From contig JAGWBI010000004.1 of the NCBI GenBank assembly GCA_021295965.1, forward strand, positions 1-64,000: a stretch of 64,000 bases of DNA. The letters run 5' to 3'. Each line of letters begins with the position of its first letter. Position 1 is the stretch's first letter. Shown one piece after another: positions 53,281 to 62,178 of this stretch. Made by a program: the position numbers and the translations under genes. The notes under the pieces were generated by a model. The model saw nothing but the letters and a program-made list of their open reading frames with translations. It made no database searches and had not been told where the DNA came from. This DNA comes from Dehalococcoidia bacterium. Its GTDB lineage: Bacteria; Chloroflexota; Dehalococcoidia; Lucifugimonadales; UBA3495.

Positions 53281-53309
53281 GTAGGGGCGGGTTTCAAACC
53301 CGCCCCTAC
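53281..53309. repeat. GGGGCGA-type palindrome, copy 7 (perfect, GGGCGGG variant)
   Basis: GTAGGGGCGGGTTT, one central base, then its exact inverse. It lies between convergent YHS and secA genes and may terminate both. Confidence 0.8.
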
Positions 53310-53337
53310 GATTTGCGCTTTGTTCCCAAGCCGAGAA

Positions 53338-56013
53338 TCAGGCCGCGGCGCCGCAGCAGCGCTTGTACTTCTTGTCGCTCCCGCAAGGGCATTTGGAATT
53401 GCGCCCAATCTTGCGGCCGGCCCGTGGAGCGGCGGCGTTTCGCGCCGGCGAAACTGCCTCCATGGGACTGACGGGGGCTCGGGAGTTGCGCCGACTCCCG
53501 GACGTAGATGCGTCGTCGTTCGGCGAAGAACGGGCCGGTGGCGCTTCCGGCGCGAGAGTTACGTGGAACAGGGTGTGCGTGACGTCCCGCTGCATCTGTC
53601 GCGTCAACTCGGTAAAAGCCCGTTGACCCTCGGACCGGTACACGGTGAGCGGGTCCCGCTGCCCGACCGCCTGCAGGCCGACGCCAGTGCGCAGGTTTTC
53701 CATGTGGGTGAGGTGGTTGACCCAATGGGTGTCGATGGATTTCAGAAGCAGCAACCGAACCAGGGTCTCCATGTTTTCTGCGCCCATGGACTGCTCTTTG
53801 GATTGGTAAAGGGTTTCGGAGTACGCCTCCAGGATGTCCTCAATGTGGTCGCGACGGAGTTGCGACACCTTGTCGGCATTGTCCAATTCGGTAGGGGGTG
53901 GGCAGATTTGTCGCAATCCGGACAAGAATCCATCTATGTCCCAGTCATCGGCGTGGCGTGACTGCAGGTGAGCGTCCATCAGCCGGTCGAACTCCGCGCC
54001 CAGCATGTCCACAACCCGCTCTCTAAGTCCCTGGTTGGTCAGGATATTGGAACGCTGGTCGTAGATGACTGACCTTTGTTGATTGAGCACGTCGTCAAAA
54101 TTGAGGAGGTGCTTCCGCATGTCGAAGTGATGACCTTCTACCTTCACCTGCGCGCTGGTGATGGACTTGGTGATCAGCTTGTTCTCCAGCGGCTCATCGT
54201 CGTTGAGACCGGTCCAGTTCATCACGTTTTTGATCCGGTCGCCGCCGAAGCGCTGCATCAGTTCGTCTTCAAGGGCGATAAAAAACTGGCTGCTGCCGGG
54301 GTCTCCCTGGCGTCCAGCGCGGCCCCGGAGCTGGTTATCCACACGACGCGCTTCGTGATGCTCGGTGCCGATGACATGGAGGCCGCCCAGGGAGATAACT
54401 TGGTCGTGCTCCTGCCGCCAATCGTCGCGGTCGGTGTCTGCGCCGCCCAGCACGATGTCGGTTCCGCGGCCGGCCATGTTGGTGGAGACGGTAACAGCTC
54501 CGGAGCGTCCCGCCTGGGCTACGATCGACGCTTCCTGTTCGTGGTTGCGTGCGTTGAGTACTTGGTGCTCGACGCCGCGCTTGCGGAGCCGGTCGCTCAG
54601 GACTTCGGACGTTTCTATGGAAGTGGTTCCCACCAGCACGGGTTGTCCGGCAGTCGAACGGTCAATGATGGCGTCTATCACCGCCCGCCACTTACCCTCT
54701 TCGGTGGGGAAAATCAGATCGCTGCTGTCGTCGCGTATCATTGGTAGGTTGGTAGGTACGGCGACGACCTCGAGGCCGTAGATTTTGTAGAATTCGTCGG
54801 CCTCGGTGACTGCGGTTCCGGTCATACCGGCCAATTTCCGGTACATTCGGAAGTAGTTTTGCAGAGTGATGGTGGCGTAAGTGACGCTCTCGCGCTGGAC
54901 CCTCAGGCCTTCTTTCGCCTCCACTGCCTGGTGGAGACCGTCGGCCCAGCGTCGCCCGTACTGCAGGCGACCGGTGAACTCGTCAACGATGACGACTTCT
55001 CCGTCGGCGACGACATAGTCCTTGTCCTTGACCTTCTGCACCTGGGCGACGACAGCATTTTCAACGTACTGGACCAGATGGAAATTTTCCGGATCGTACA
55101 GATTGTCCACGCGCAGGTGTCGTTCGGCTTTTCCGATGCCCTCTTCGGTCAGTGAAATTGCCTGAGTGCGCTCGTCAATTGTGTAATCCTCGTATTCGCG
55201 CAGACGAGGAGCCAACCGGGCGCAATTGGCGTAGTGTTCCACCGGTTGTTGTGCCGGGCCGCTGATGATCAGAGGTGTGCGGGCCTCGTCGATGAGGATG
55301 TTGTCAACCTCGTCCACGATGGCGAAATTGTGGCAGGGCCGGCCCGCGTCACGAGACTGGACCTGCAGGTCGGAGGTTACAGCCATGTTGTCGCGGAGAT
55401 AGTCGAATCCGAACTCGTTGTTGGTGCCGTATAGCACGTCGGCACGATAGGCTTCGGCGCGAGAAACCGGAGTCAGGTGGCGATAACCGCCCCGGCCCGG
55501 GTCGTCCATGGTGGGGTCGTAGATGTGGGCCGCGTCATGCTGGAGGCAACCGACCGTGAGGCCCAGGAGGTCGTACACCGGTCCCATCCAAACCGGGTCG
55601 CGGCGGGCCAGGTAATCGTTGACGGTAACGATGTGCACGCCACCGCCGGTGAGCGCGTTCAAATATGCGGGAAGGGTGGCGACCAGAGTTTTTCCTTCGC
55701 CGGTTTTCATTTCGGCGATTTTCCCCTGATGCAGGACTGCGCCGCCAATGATCTGAACGTCGTAGTGGCGCTGGCCGAGGGTGCGGCGCGCTGCCTCCCG
55801 TACGACGGCAAAGGCTTCGGGCAACAGGTCGTTTAAAGATGCCCCATCATCCAGGCGGCGGCGGAACTCACCGGTCTTGGCTCTGAGGCCATCATCGCTG
55901 AGGTTTTGAATGGTGCTTTCTAGTCGGTTGATTTGGGGTACCAACTGACTGCGAAGTTTTTCGGCGGCCCGTTCGGGCGTATCTCCGACAATTTTTTTCA
56001 GGAACGAAACCAT
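53338..56013 (-). CDS. secA: Preprotein translocase motor SecA (housekeeping)
   Basis: The 891-residue ATPase pushes unfolded preproteins through SecYEG. It shows Walker A EMKTGEGKT, the DEAD-like FAIVDEVDNILIDEARTPLIISG, VEAKEGLRVQ and LAGMTGTA in the first half, and the DRGTDI-equivalent AGRGTDIVLGG with QLRGRAGRQGDPGSS in the second. The C-terminal zinc motif KCPCGSDKKYKRCCG, for SecB or lipid contact, is intact. Length and all domains are normal. It is the standard of comparison for the divergent SecA at 62175. Confidence 0.97.
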   Translation of the reverse strand: MVSFLKKIVGDTPERAAEKLRSQLVPQINRLESTIQNLSDDGLRAKTGEFRRRLDDGASLNDLLPEAFAVVREAARRTLGQRHYDVQIIGGAVLHQGKIAEMKTGEGKTLVATLPAYLNALTGGGVHIVTVNDYLARRDPVWMGPVYDLLGLTVGCLQHDAAHIYDPTMDDPGRGGYRHLTPVSRAEAYRADVLYGTNNEFGFDYLRDNMAVTSDLQVQSRDAGRPCHNFAIVDEVDNILIDEARTPLIISGPAQQPVEHYANCARLAPRLREYEDYTIDERTQAISLTEEGIGKAERHLRVDNLYDPENFHLVQYVENAVVAQVQKVKDKDYVVADGEVVIVDEFTGRLQYGRRWADGLHQAVEAKEGLRVQRESVTYATITLQNYFRMYRKLAGMTGTAVTEADEFYKIYGLEVVAVPTNLPMIRDDSSDLIFPTEEGKWRAVIDAIIDRSTAGQPVLVGTTSIETSEVLSDRLRKRGVEHQVLNARNHEQEASIVAQAGRSGAVTVSTNMAGRGTDIVLGGADTDRDDWRQEHDQVISLGGLHVIGTEHHEARRVDNQLRGRAGRQGDPGSSQFFIALEDELMQRFGGDRIKNVMNWTGLNDDEPLENKLITKSITSAQVKVEGHHFDMRKHLLNFDDVLNQQRSVIYDQRSNILTNQGLRERVVDMLGAEFDRLMDAHLQSRHADDWDIDGFLSGLRQICPPPTELDNADKVSQLRRDHIEDILEAYSETLYQSKEQSMGAENMETLVRLLLLKSIDTHWVNHLTHMENLRTGVGLQAVGQRDPLTVYRSEGQRAFTELTRQMQRDVTHTLFHVTLAPEAPPARSSPNDDASTSGSRRNSRAPVSPMEAVSPARNAAAPRAGRKIGRNSKCPCGSDKKYKRCCGAAA

Positions 56014-56063
56014 GACAATGCCTCACCCGGCCCCTTCGCTACGGAAGCGGGCTACACTGTACC

Positions 56064-56069
56064 AGTATA
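56064..56069 (-). promoter_or_regulatory. Extended -10 of secA
   Basis: Minus-strand TGC-TATACT, about 50 bases before ATG 56013; no clear -35. Confidence 0.45.
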
Positions 56070-56171
56070 GCAAGTATGCCACCGATACGTCGGTGAGCCC
56101 AAATCGGATTGCCCGACGTTTTCGCCGGCATGGTCTTTTTGTCAGTGCGCCGATCCGGAGGCAGCTCGCAG

Positions 56172-58709
56172 CTAGCCACGTTCCAAGCGCGCCAGGCCCA
56201 CCAATAACCGTTTCAGGCCGGCGCCCGCAAAGTTCACGGTAGCCTGTTCGGTGTCGCCGGCGCCGTCGACTTCCTGAACCACGCCTTCCCCGAAAGTGGG
56301 ATGGCGGACGATTTCGCCCACCGCCAGGGGTACACGCTCCGGTGTGTCGACAGAAGCGCCTGGCCGGCTGGAAGTCCATTCGGTAAGACGCTCATCGATA
56401 TTGCCTCGGAGGCGGCCTCCCGTCGCCTCGCCTCCGGCGTCGGTACCTTCACCCGGCCGCGTGCGCGAGGCTCGCCTGGACTGTCCGTAGGAACCGCCTA
56501 TCACCGCGTCGGCGTTCCGCGACGGGCGGGATGCGTTCAATCCATGAGATTCGGCGCGGGAACCAGGCGGTCGATCAATAGCCGCGGAGGCCAGCGCTTC
56601 CTCCGGGAGGTCTTCGAGAAAACGCGACGGCAGCGACACTCCACCCGAAGACGGATAACGCCTCCTGAAAGCTCGCAGCAGATAAAGGCGTTCTTTAGCC
56701 CTGGTCATGCCCACGTAGCACAAGCGACGTTCCTCTTCGATCTCGGCCAGTGTATCCATGGAACGACTGTGGGGCAGCAGCCCTTCCTCCATTCCGGCCA
56801 TCATCACAACCGGGAACTCCAGCCCTTTGGCCTGATGTAGGGTGATCAAGGTGAGCGAATCATCGGACTGTTCGTAAGCGTCCACGTCGGAGACCAGGGA
56901 AACCCGCTCCAGAAACGCGCTCAACCCGTCGGCGGAACCGTCGCCCGGTGGACCGTAGTCTTCAGCCAAAGCGCGCAACTCCAGGATGTTTTCCCATCGC
57001 TCGTCGCCGTCATCCTGGGCATTGATGTGTTTGGCCAACCCGGTCATGTCCAATGTGCGATCAAGGAGGTCCGGGACACCCAGCTCGCGGGAGGCGTCAG
57101 CGAGGCGATCCAGGGTAACGGACAAATCGGCGATTGACCGTGCCGCGCGGGCCGTTACTGGAATGGGACATGGCGCCCCGTCCGTCCGGGCCGCGGCGAT
57201 TTCCCGCATCGCCTGTCTGGTCGTGGCTTCGCGCTGGGTCGCGAAGTTTGTCAGTTGCTGAACGGATTTGGCGCCGATGCCCCGAGGAGGCTGATTAATG
57301 ATGCGTCGCAGGCTGACTTCGTCATCAGGGTTGAAAATCACCCGAAGGTAGCCCACTGCATCCTTGATCTCCTTGCGGTGGTAGAAACGCACACCGCCCA
57401 CCAGCCGGTAGGGTATTCCCTGGCGCATGCACTGATCTTCAAAGGCGCGGCTTTGGGCGTTGATGCGGTACATGATGGCGCAGTCGCCGGACCGGTATTC
57501 GCCGGTTCGGGTGAGGCGGCCCACCTCATCCACAGCCCAGAGGGCTTCATCTTCCTCGCTGAAAGCTTCGTGCAGCGTGACGGGTCGCCCCGTTGGATTT
57601 TGCGTAAATAGCGGGCGTTCAATCCGCTCCGTGTTGATGGCGATGACACCGGCGGCGGCGTTGAGGATGTTTTTGGTGGAGCGATAGTTTTCGCCCAGGC
57701 TGATAACCGTGGCGTCGGGGAAATCGGTCTGAAAGCTCAGGATGTTCCGGATGTCGGCGTTACGCCACGAGTAGATGCTCTGGTCCGGGTCTCCGACGAC
57801 GCACAGGTTCCGATGTTGTCCGGTGAGCAGCCGGGCCAGACGGTACTGCGCGACATTGGTGTCCTGAAACTCGTCGATGAGCAGGTAGCGGTATCGGGTG
57901 TGGTACTGTTCCTGAACGTCGGAGACATCCTCCAACAGTTGGGCAGTCCGCATCAGGAGGTCGTCGAAATCCAAAGCGTTTTGTCGCGTCAGCGCCTCCT
58001 CGTAATAGCGATAGACGCGGGAGCAGGTCTCCACCCAATGAGCGCCATATTCGTCCTCGGCGTCATAGGCTGTTTGAGCCATACGGCGGGCGTCCTGGAG
58101 GTTGCTTTTGGCGGCGGAAATCCGCGAGAGAATAGCTCTGGGGATATATCGTTTACTATCCACGTCGGCCAGCTGCATCGCGGACTTGAGCGCGTCCAAC
58201 TGATCGTCCTGATCGTAAATGGTGAAGTTACGATCGAGGCCGATACGTTCGCCGTGTCGGCGAAGTATGCGGGCACAGACAGCGTGGAAGGTGCCCATGG
58301 TGACGGCCTCGCTGCGGCCGAGGAGCAAACGATCGAGGCGGTCCCGCATTTCCCGGGCAGCCTTGTTCGTGAACGTAACGGCCAATATCTGCCAAGGGTT
58401 AACGCCACGTTCTCCAACCAGATAAGCGATACGGTGCGTGATAACGCGGGTTTTGCCGGAACCGGGACCGGCGACTATGAGGAGAGGTCCCTCGGTAGTG
58501 ACGACCGCCTGCTCCTGGGCCTCGTTGAGCCCTTGCAGGACAGCGGCGCTGGAAATTGAGGGATCGTCGGACTTACGCCCGTCCCCGTCGTAGTCTGCCA
58601 ATTCGGGCGCGTCCCAAAATGGAGAGGAGGGCGGTTCTTCCCAGTATGGAGCAGACGGTGGAGCATCTTCGGATGGTATATGCTCCGAAAATTGGGACTG
58701 CAACGCCAT
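56172..58709 (-). CDS. pcrA: UvrD/PcrA-type DNA helicase
   Basis: The 845-residue superfamily 1A helicase unwinds DNA in repair and plasmid or replication-fork restart. Motifs: GLNEAQEQAV (Q), AGPGSGKTRVITHRIA (I), LLIDEFQDTN (II), VGDPDQSIYSWR (III), GENYRSTKNIL (IV), LITLHQAKGLEFPVV (V) and ERRLCYVGMTRAKERLYL (VI). The C-terminal part includes the VGEIVRHPTFGEGVV motif of PcrA, a Tudor-like interaction domain for RNA polymerase. An extended -10 lies 8 bases before the ATG, so the transcript is probably leaderless. Confidence 0.95.
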   Translation of the reverse strand: MALQSQFSEHIPSEDAPPSAPYWEEPPSSPFWDAPELADYDGDGRKSDDPSISSAAVLQGLNEAQEQAVVTTEGPLLIVAGPGSGKTRVITHRIAYLVGERGVNPWQILAVTFTNKAAREMRDRLDRLLLGRSEAVTMGTFHAVCARILRRHGERIGLDRNFTIYDQDDQLDALKSAMQLADVDSKRYIPRAILSRISAAKSNLQDARRMAQTAYDAEDEYGAHWVETCSRVYRYYEEALTRQNALDFDDLLMRTAQLLEDVSDVQEQYHTRYRYLLIDEFQDTNVAQYRLARLLTGQHRNLCVVGDPDQSIYSWRNADIRNILSFQTDFPDATVISLGENYRSTKNILNAAAGVIAINTERIERPLFTQNPTGRPVTLHEAFSEEDEALWAVDEVGRLTRTGEYRSGDCAIMYRINAQSRAFEDQCMRQGIPYRLVGGVRFYHRKEIKDAVGYLRVIFNPDDEVSLRRIINQPPRGIGAKSVQQLTNFATQREATTRQAMREIAAARTDGAPCPIPVTARAARSIADLSVTLDRLADASRELGVPDLLDRTLDMTGLAKHINAQDDGDERWENILELRALAEDYGPPGDGSADGLSAFLERVSLVSDVDAYEQSDDSLTLITLHQAKGLEFPVVMMAGMEEGLLPHSRSMDTLAEIEEERRLCYVGMTRAKERLYLLRAFRRRYPSSGGVSLPSRFLEDLPEEALASAAIDRPPGSRAESHGLNASRPSRNADAVIGGSYGQSRRASRTRPGEGTDAGGEATGGRLRGNIDERLTEWTSSRPGASVDTPERVPLAVGEIVRHPTFGEGVVQEVDGAGDTEQATVNFAGAGLKRLLVGLARLERG

Positions 58710-59243
58710 GATGGGGGATTATAGCATGGCGACCTATGAGCCAATAAGAAGCTCGTCCTATAAGCGGTGGCTGCGAGTATATGGACGGGGCTAGCGTTGG
58801 GCGGGGACTTGGACGCGCGCTTGCTTACTGACCTTCGGGCGCTGTCTGAACGCCCACGGCCGCAGCGACGGGGATTGGTAGTCCGGGACTTCATGTGCCA
58901 TCGACATGGCGTTCAGCGATCCCGGCCGGCGGCGCAATCGCGCCAACCACATAACCAACTCGCTCCTTCGAGCGGACCCAACCCTGTGTCGCTATCAGGG
59001 CCCGCTCCGTCTTCCATCAACTCACGTCGGGAACAAGCCGCGCCCAAGTTGGCCGCGAGACGGCACAACGCGGGAAACGCTTTCCCCAAGTGATCCAGAC
59101 GATGAGTAAGCTATGGAGTGTCCGGCGATTCGGCCCGACCGCATCACCGCGTATGCGGATGTGATTGGTGCCCCGGCTCGGCTGATGCCACCCCGGGCCT
59201 ACCAACCTACATCCGCTCGGCCGACTGTCCCAGAGTTCACCCT
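58710..59243. other. 534-bp gap without a recognisable gene
   Basis: Apart from the pcrA -10 box at its left edge, I see no gene supported by codon pattern or ribosome binding site and no RNA family I can name. Short frames on both strands are Arg/Pro-rich and look random. A structured RNA or a decayed gene remains possible. Confidence 0.4.
58718..58723 (-). promoter_or_regulatory. Extended -10 of pcrA, leaderless
   Basis: Minus-strand TGC-TATAAT at 58723-58718. Only 8 bases separate it from ATG 58709, so transcription should begin at or next to the start codon. Confidence 0.6.
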
Positions 59244-60344
59244 TTAGAAATCGGGTTGCTGCGGGGCGCCCCAACCCTGGGGGATATTGACCAAGTTTGT
59301 CTCCATGTCCTTCACAGAGGTCTGGCCGCAGTATGCCATGGCCCGGTCGATTTCTTCCCGGAGCAGTTCCAGGACGCCGTGGACGCCCTCGGCGCCGTTG
59401 ACGGCCAGTCCCCAGAAGAGGGGACGCCCGATGCCAACGGCCTTGGCTCCCAGGGCCAGCGCCTTGACGACGTCGCTGCCGCGGCGGACACCGGAGTCAA
59501 CGTACACTTCGCAATTCCCTTTGACCGCATCGACGACCTCGGGCACCATCTCGATTGCGCCCATGGTCATGTCCAGTTGGCGTCCACCGTGGGTCGATAC
59601 CAGGACGCCGTCGACGCCGCTCTCGGCGGCGATGTGGGCATCCTCGGCGGTGCGGATGCCCTTGAGTACCAAGGGCAGGCCGGTGAGACCGCGGAGCCAT
59701 TCAAGCTCGTGCCAGGTGAGGGGAACGGTGCGGTTGACGTTCCAGCCTACAGACTCGTCGGTGCCGCGCAACACGTTCTCCGGCTGATTCACGCCCCGGA
59801 AGTTGCCCTGCTCGAAATTCCGGTTGTACCGGTTGCGCAGGTCACGCTCCTTGGGGCTGGGAGTCGGAGTGTCCACCGTCAGAGTGATGGCCTTGAACCC
59901 GGCCTCTTCGGCGCGACGAACCAGCATTTCGGTGAGGTCGTAACCCCGGTGGTAGAGCTGGAAGAAAAGGGGGCTGGTAGCTTCCTCGGCGACCTCTTCC
60001 ATGCTGCAGTTGGAACCGGTGCTGAGCATCATCAGGGTGTTGGACATGCTTGCACCGCGGGCGGTGGCCACCTCTCCCTCGGGATGGGCCCGGTGATGGG
60101 AGCCAGCGGGGCAGACGAACACGGGCATGCTGAGTTCATTGCCCAGCATGGTGGTCGAAAGGTCACGCTCCCCGATGTCACGGAGGAACCTGGGACGTAG
60201 CGTCAGTTCCTCGAAGGCGGTGCGGTTGCGCCGGGTGGTGAACATGTCCATGGCCCCGGCGTCGATGGTGTCCCAATCGTCGTGGGGCAGGACCAGCCTG
60301 GCACGTTCCTCGTAATCGTAGAGGTTGATGGGGTCGAGTCGCAT
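59244..60344 (-). CDS. FMN-dependent alpha-hydroxyacid dehydrogenase/oxidase
   Basis: The 366-residue TIM-barrel flavoenzyme oxidises L-2-hydroxy acids such as L-lactate or glycolate. The active-site His is in VSTHGGRQLD, with FMN contacts in LVLKGIRTAEDA and YVDSGVRRGSDVVKALALGA; FQLYHRGYD and TLTVDTPTPSPKERDLRN match the family. GGGAGGT five bases before ATG 60344 fixes the start; the frame upstream is spurious. Whether it is an oxidase or quinone-linked dehydrogenase cannot be told. It stands alone on the minus strand. Confidence 0.92.
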   Translation of the reverse strand: MRLDPINLYDYEERARLVLPHDDWDTIDAGAMDMFTTRRNRTAFEELTLRPRFLRDIGERDLSTTMLGNELSMPVFVCPAGSHHRAHPEGEVATARGASMSNTLMMLSTGSNCSMEEVAEEATSPLFFQLYHRGYDLTEMLVRRAEEAGFKAITLTVDTPTPSPKERDLRNRYNRNFEQGNFRGVNQPENVLRGTDESVGWNVNRTVPLTWHELEWLRGLTGLPLVLKGIRTAEDAHIAAESGVDGVLVSTHGGRQLDMTMGAIEMVPEVVDAVKGNCEVYVDSGVRRGSDVVKALALGAKAVGIGRPLFWGLAVNGAEGVHGVLELLREEIDRAMAYCGQTSVKDMETNLVNIPQGWGAPQQPDF

Positions 60345-60474
60345 CTTGACCTCCCTTTGGAGACGGATCATGCACGCCGCACCCCGCCCTGCATCAGGGT
60401 ATGGAGCAGCGTTCTCAGTGAGTAGAGTTGACTGCGCCCACACTTTACGGCCTGGAGCGGCTGCGGGCAAGTCC

Positions 60475-60536
60475 CAACGGGATGACGCCAACGGGCCCAA
60501 TCCCGTCAGTAGGTGCAATCGGCGTCATCCCCGTTG
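60475..60536. repeat. Long inverted repeat before the transglutaminase-SecA-like operon
   Basis: CAACGGGATGACGCC (60475-60489) pairs with GGCGTCATCCCCGTTG (60521-60536), 15 pairs with one bulged G. The 31-base loop contains a second small stem, ACGGG/CCCGT. It lies between divergent genes, with 209 bases to the next start. The rest of 60345-60744 shows no clear promoter or gene. Confidence 0.6.
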
Positions 60537-60744
60537 ATGATCTCCTCAGTTGTTTGTTTCCGATTGGGCATGTGTCGGTCCCTTTTTGTCCGGGATGCTG
60601 ACACTGATGCCGCATCTATGTTTGGGAGTCGGGTCATCCCGGGTGACCATGTGCGAGCCTACTACTCGTGCAGTGTGGTATGGTGCAATCCACTTTCGTC
60701 AGCCGACACGTGCCGAAGATGGTGGGAATGACCTCCCGTTTGCC

Positions 60745-62178
60745 ATGCCGCCATCCCTGATCCTGCGTATTACAGATAGCGTCTCCGGCCGAACTGCGGC
60801 TCTGCGGCTGGACTGCCCCGCTGACCAGGCGGCCCCGTTGGGTCGTTTGCTGGAACGCTACTTGAGAGACGCGCCCAACGATGACCGCCTGATCCGGACC
60901 GGGGCGGTTACGACTGACGGTTTGCTATCCTTGCGGAACCTGCAGGATTTGGTGTATCGCTCCGACGACTCCGGCCGGCTAACCGAGATTTTCGCGGGCT
61001 TGAAGTTTCTCCAGGAGGGTAGGACAGCCTGCCTTGCCCAGCCGGCGTCGATACAGTCGGCGGCGGCCGGCGAAGTTCCTCTGGAATTGATCGATGTGAC
61101 GGTGGAACGCACTGACGCCGGTTACGACCGCAACTGGACCGGTTTTCACCGGCGCCGTTGGAACCACGATGCGCATTTTTATGAAGACTTCGTCCGCGAC
61201 GCTGTGGCTAAGGCATACGGTCCGAAAGAAAGTGAACGGGTTTTGCGTATGGACACGCCCGGCCGGCAACGAAAGTTGATTCGCGCGCTGGCGTTGCGCA
61301 TCTGGAACAGTGATTTCGAAAACTACTCGCGTTTCTCAAACGAAGGCTTGCGGTTCAAGGCCGGCGACGAGACGGTGCGGAACATTGCCGCGGACGCCGG
61401 CGGTATCTGCACCGAGAAGGTGCAAGCGTTGAAGTTCCTTACCGACCACGACCGGCTGGAGTCGGAATACCTGCTGGGCGGTCCAAATGCGCCAGGGCCG
61501 TTTCCGGCCGACCGGTTGCGGGAAATGCTTAACACCTTCGATTTCCGCTTCGCGCAGCGCCACATGCGCTACTGGCAACACGCCGCCCTGCTGTACTGGG
61601 TGGATGGCGAGCCTCTGTTGGTGGACGCCACCAACGGCAACATCCCCTTTCTTTTTCTCCAAGGCGATGCGGCCCAGCGGCTGTTGCGCGACGACGCGGC
61701 AGGAAATCGCCCCAGCGTGCCGGTGCAGATGGTGGCGGAAACGGAAGACTATTACTATCACCGGGTCGAACAGGACATTCCGCAAAACCTGTTTTTCGCC
61801 CTTGAAGGCTGGCTGGACGACGCTGACCTGGTGCAAGTGTTCGAGAACGAACTCGGTCTCTACCTGTCGGAGCGGCACTACGTGATGCCGCTGCTCTATC
61901 GTAGCGACAGAGAATTCCGGCGTTCTCAACAAAGGTACGAGGAACTCTGCCTAAACGCCGGTTTTCGCGTTGACGTGAGCGCGGACTGGAACCTGGATGG
62001 ACCAGTGGGGCAGGAACTTGCCGCCGTAAATCCGGCATTGGCGGCGCGCCTGCTGGCGGCAGAAGACAGACTGGTTGCCCGCTACGACTGGTGGGATTGT
62101 CCGGGACACCGGTCCGGCTTGGCCGTAATCGCGCTGAAACCGTCCGCCGGCACCTCACTTGAAGGGCGATCGCCATGA
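60745..62178 (+). CDS. Transglutaminase-like protein coupled to a SecA paralogue
   Basis: I do not recognise the full 477-residue protein as a named family. A central region looks like a transglutaminase-like (papain-fold) domain: C222 in AGGICTEKVQALKFL, H279 in WQHAALLYWVDGEP and D294 in LLVDATNGN give a Cys, His, Asp triad with the usual 15 residues between His and Asp. Up- and downstream parts are unknown and no signal peptide or membrane helix is seen, so it should be cytoplasmic. ATG 60745 is chosen because the upstream extension lacks protein character. Its stop overlaps the start of the SecA-like gene (ATGA), implying equal expression and joint function. Confidence 0.65.
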   Translation: MPPSLILRITDSVSGRTAALRLDCPADQAAPLGRLLERYLRDAPNDDRLIRTGAVTTDGLLSLRNLQDLVYRSDDSGRLTEIFAGLKFLQEGRTACLAQPASIQSAAAGEVPLELIDVTVERTDAGYDRNWTGFHRRRWNHDAHFYEDFVRDAVAKAYGPKESERVLRMDTPGRQRKLIRALALRIWNSDFENYSRFSNEGLRFKAGDETVRNIAADAGGICTEKVQALKFLTDHDRLESEYLLGGPNAPGPFPADRLREMLNTFDFRFAQRHMRYWQHAALLYWVDGEPLLVDATNGNIPFLFLQGDAAQRLLRDDAAGNRPSVPVQMVAETEDYYYHRVEQDIPQNLFFALEGWLDDADLVQVFENELGLYLSERHYVMPLLYRSDREFRRSQQRYEELCLNAGFRVDVSADWNLDGPVGQELAAVNPALAARLLAAEDRLVARYDWWDCPGHRSGLAVIALKPSAGTSLEGRSP

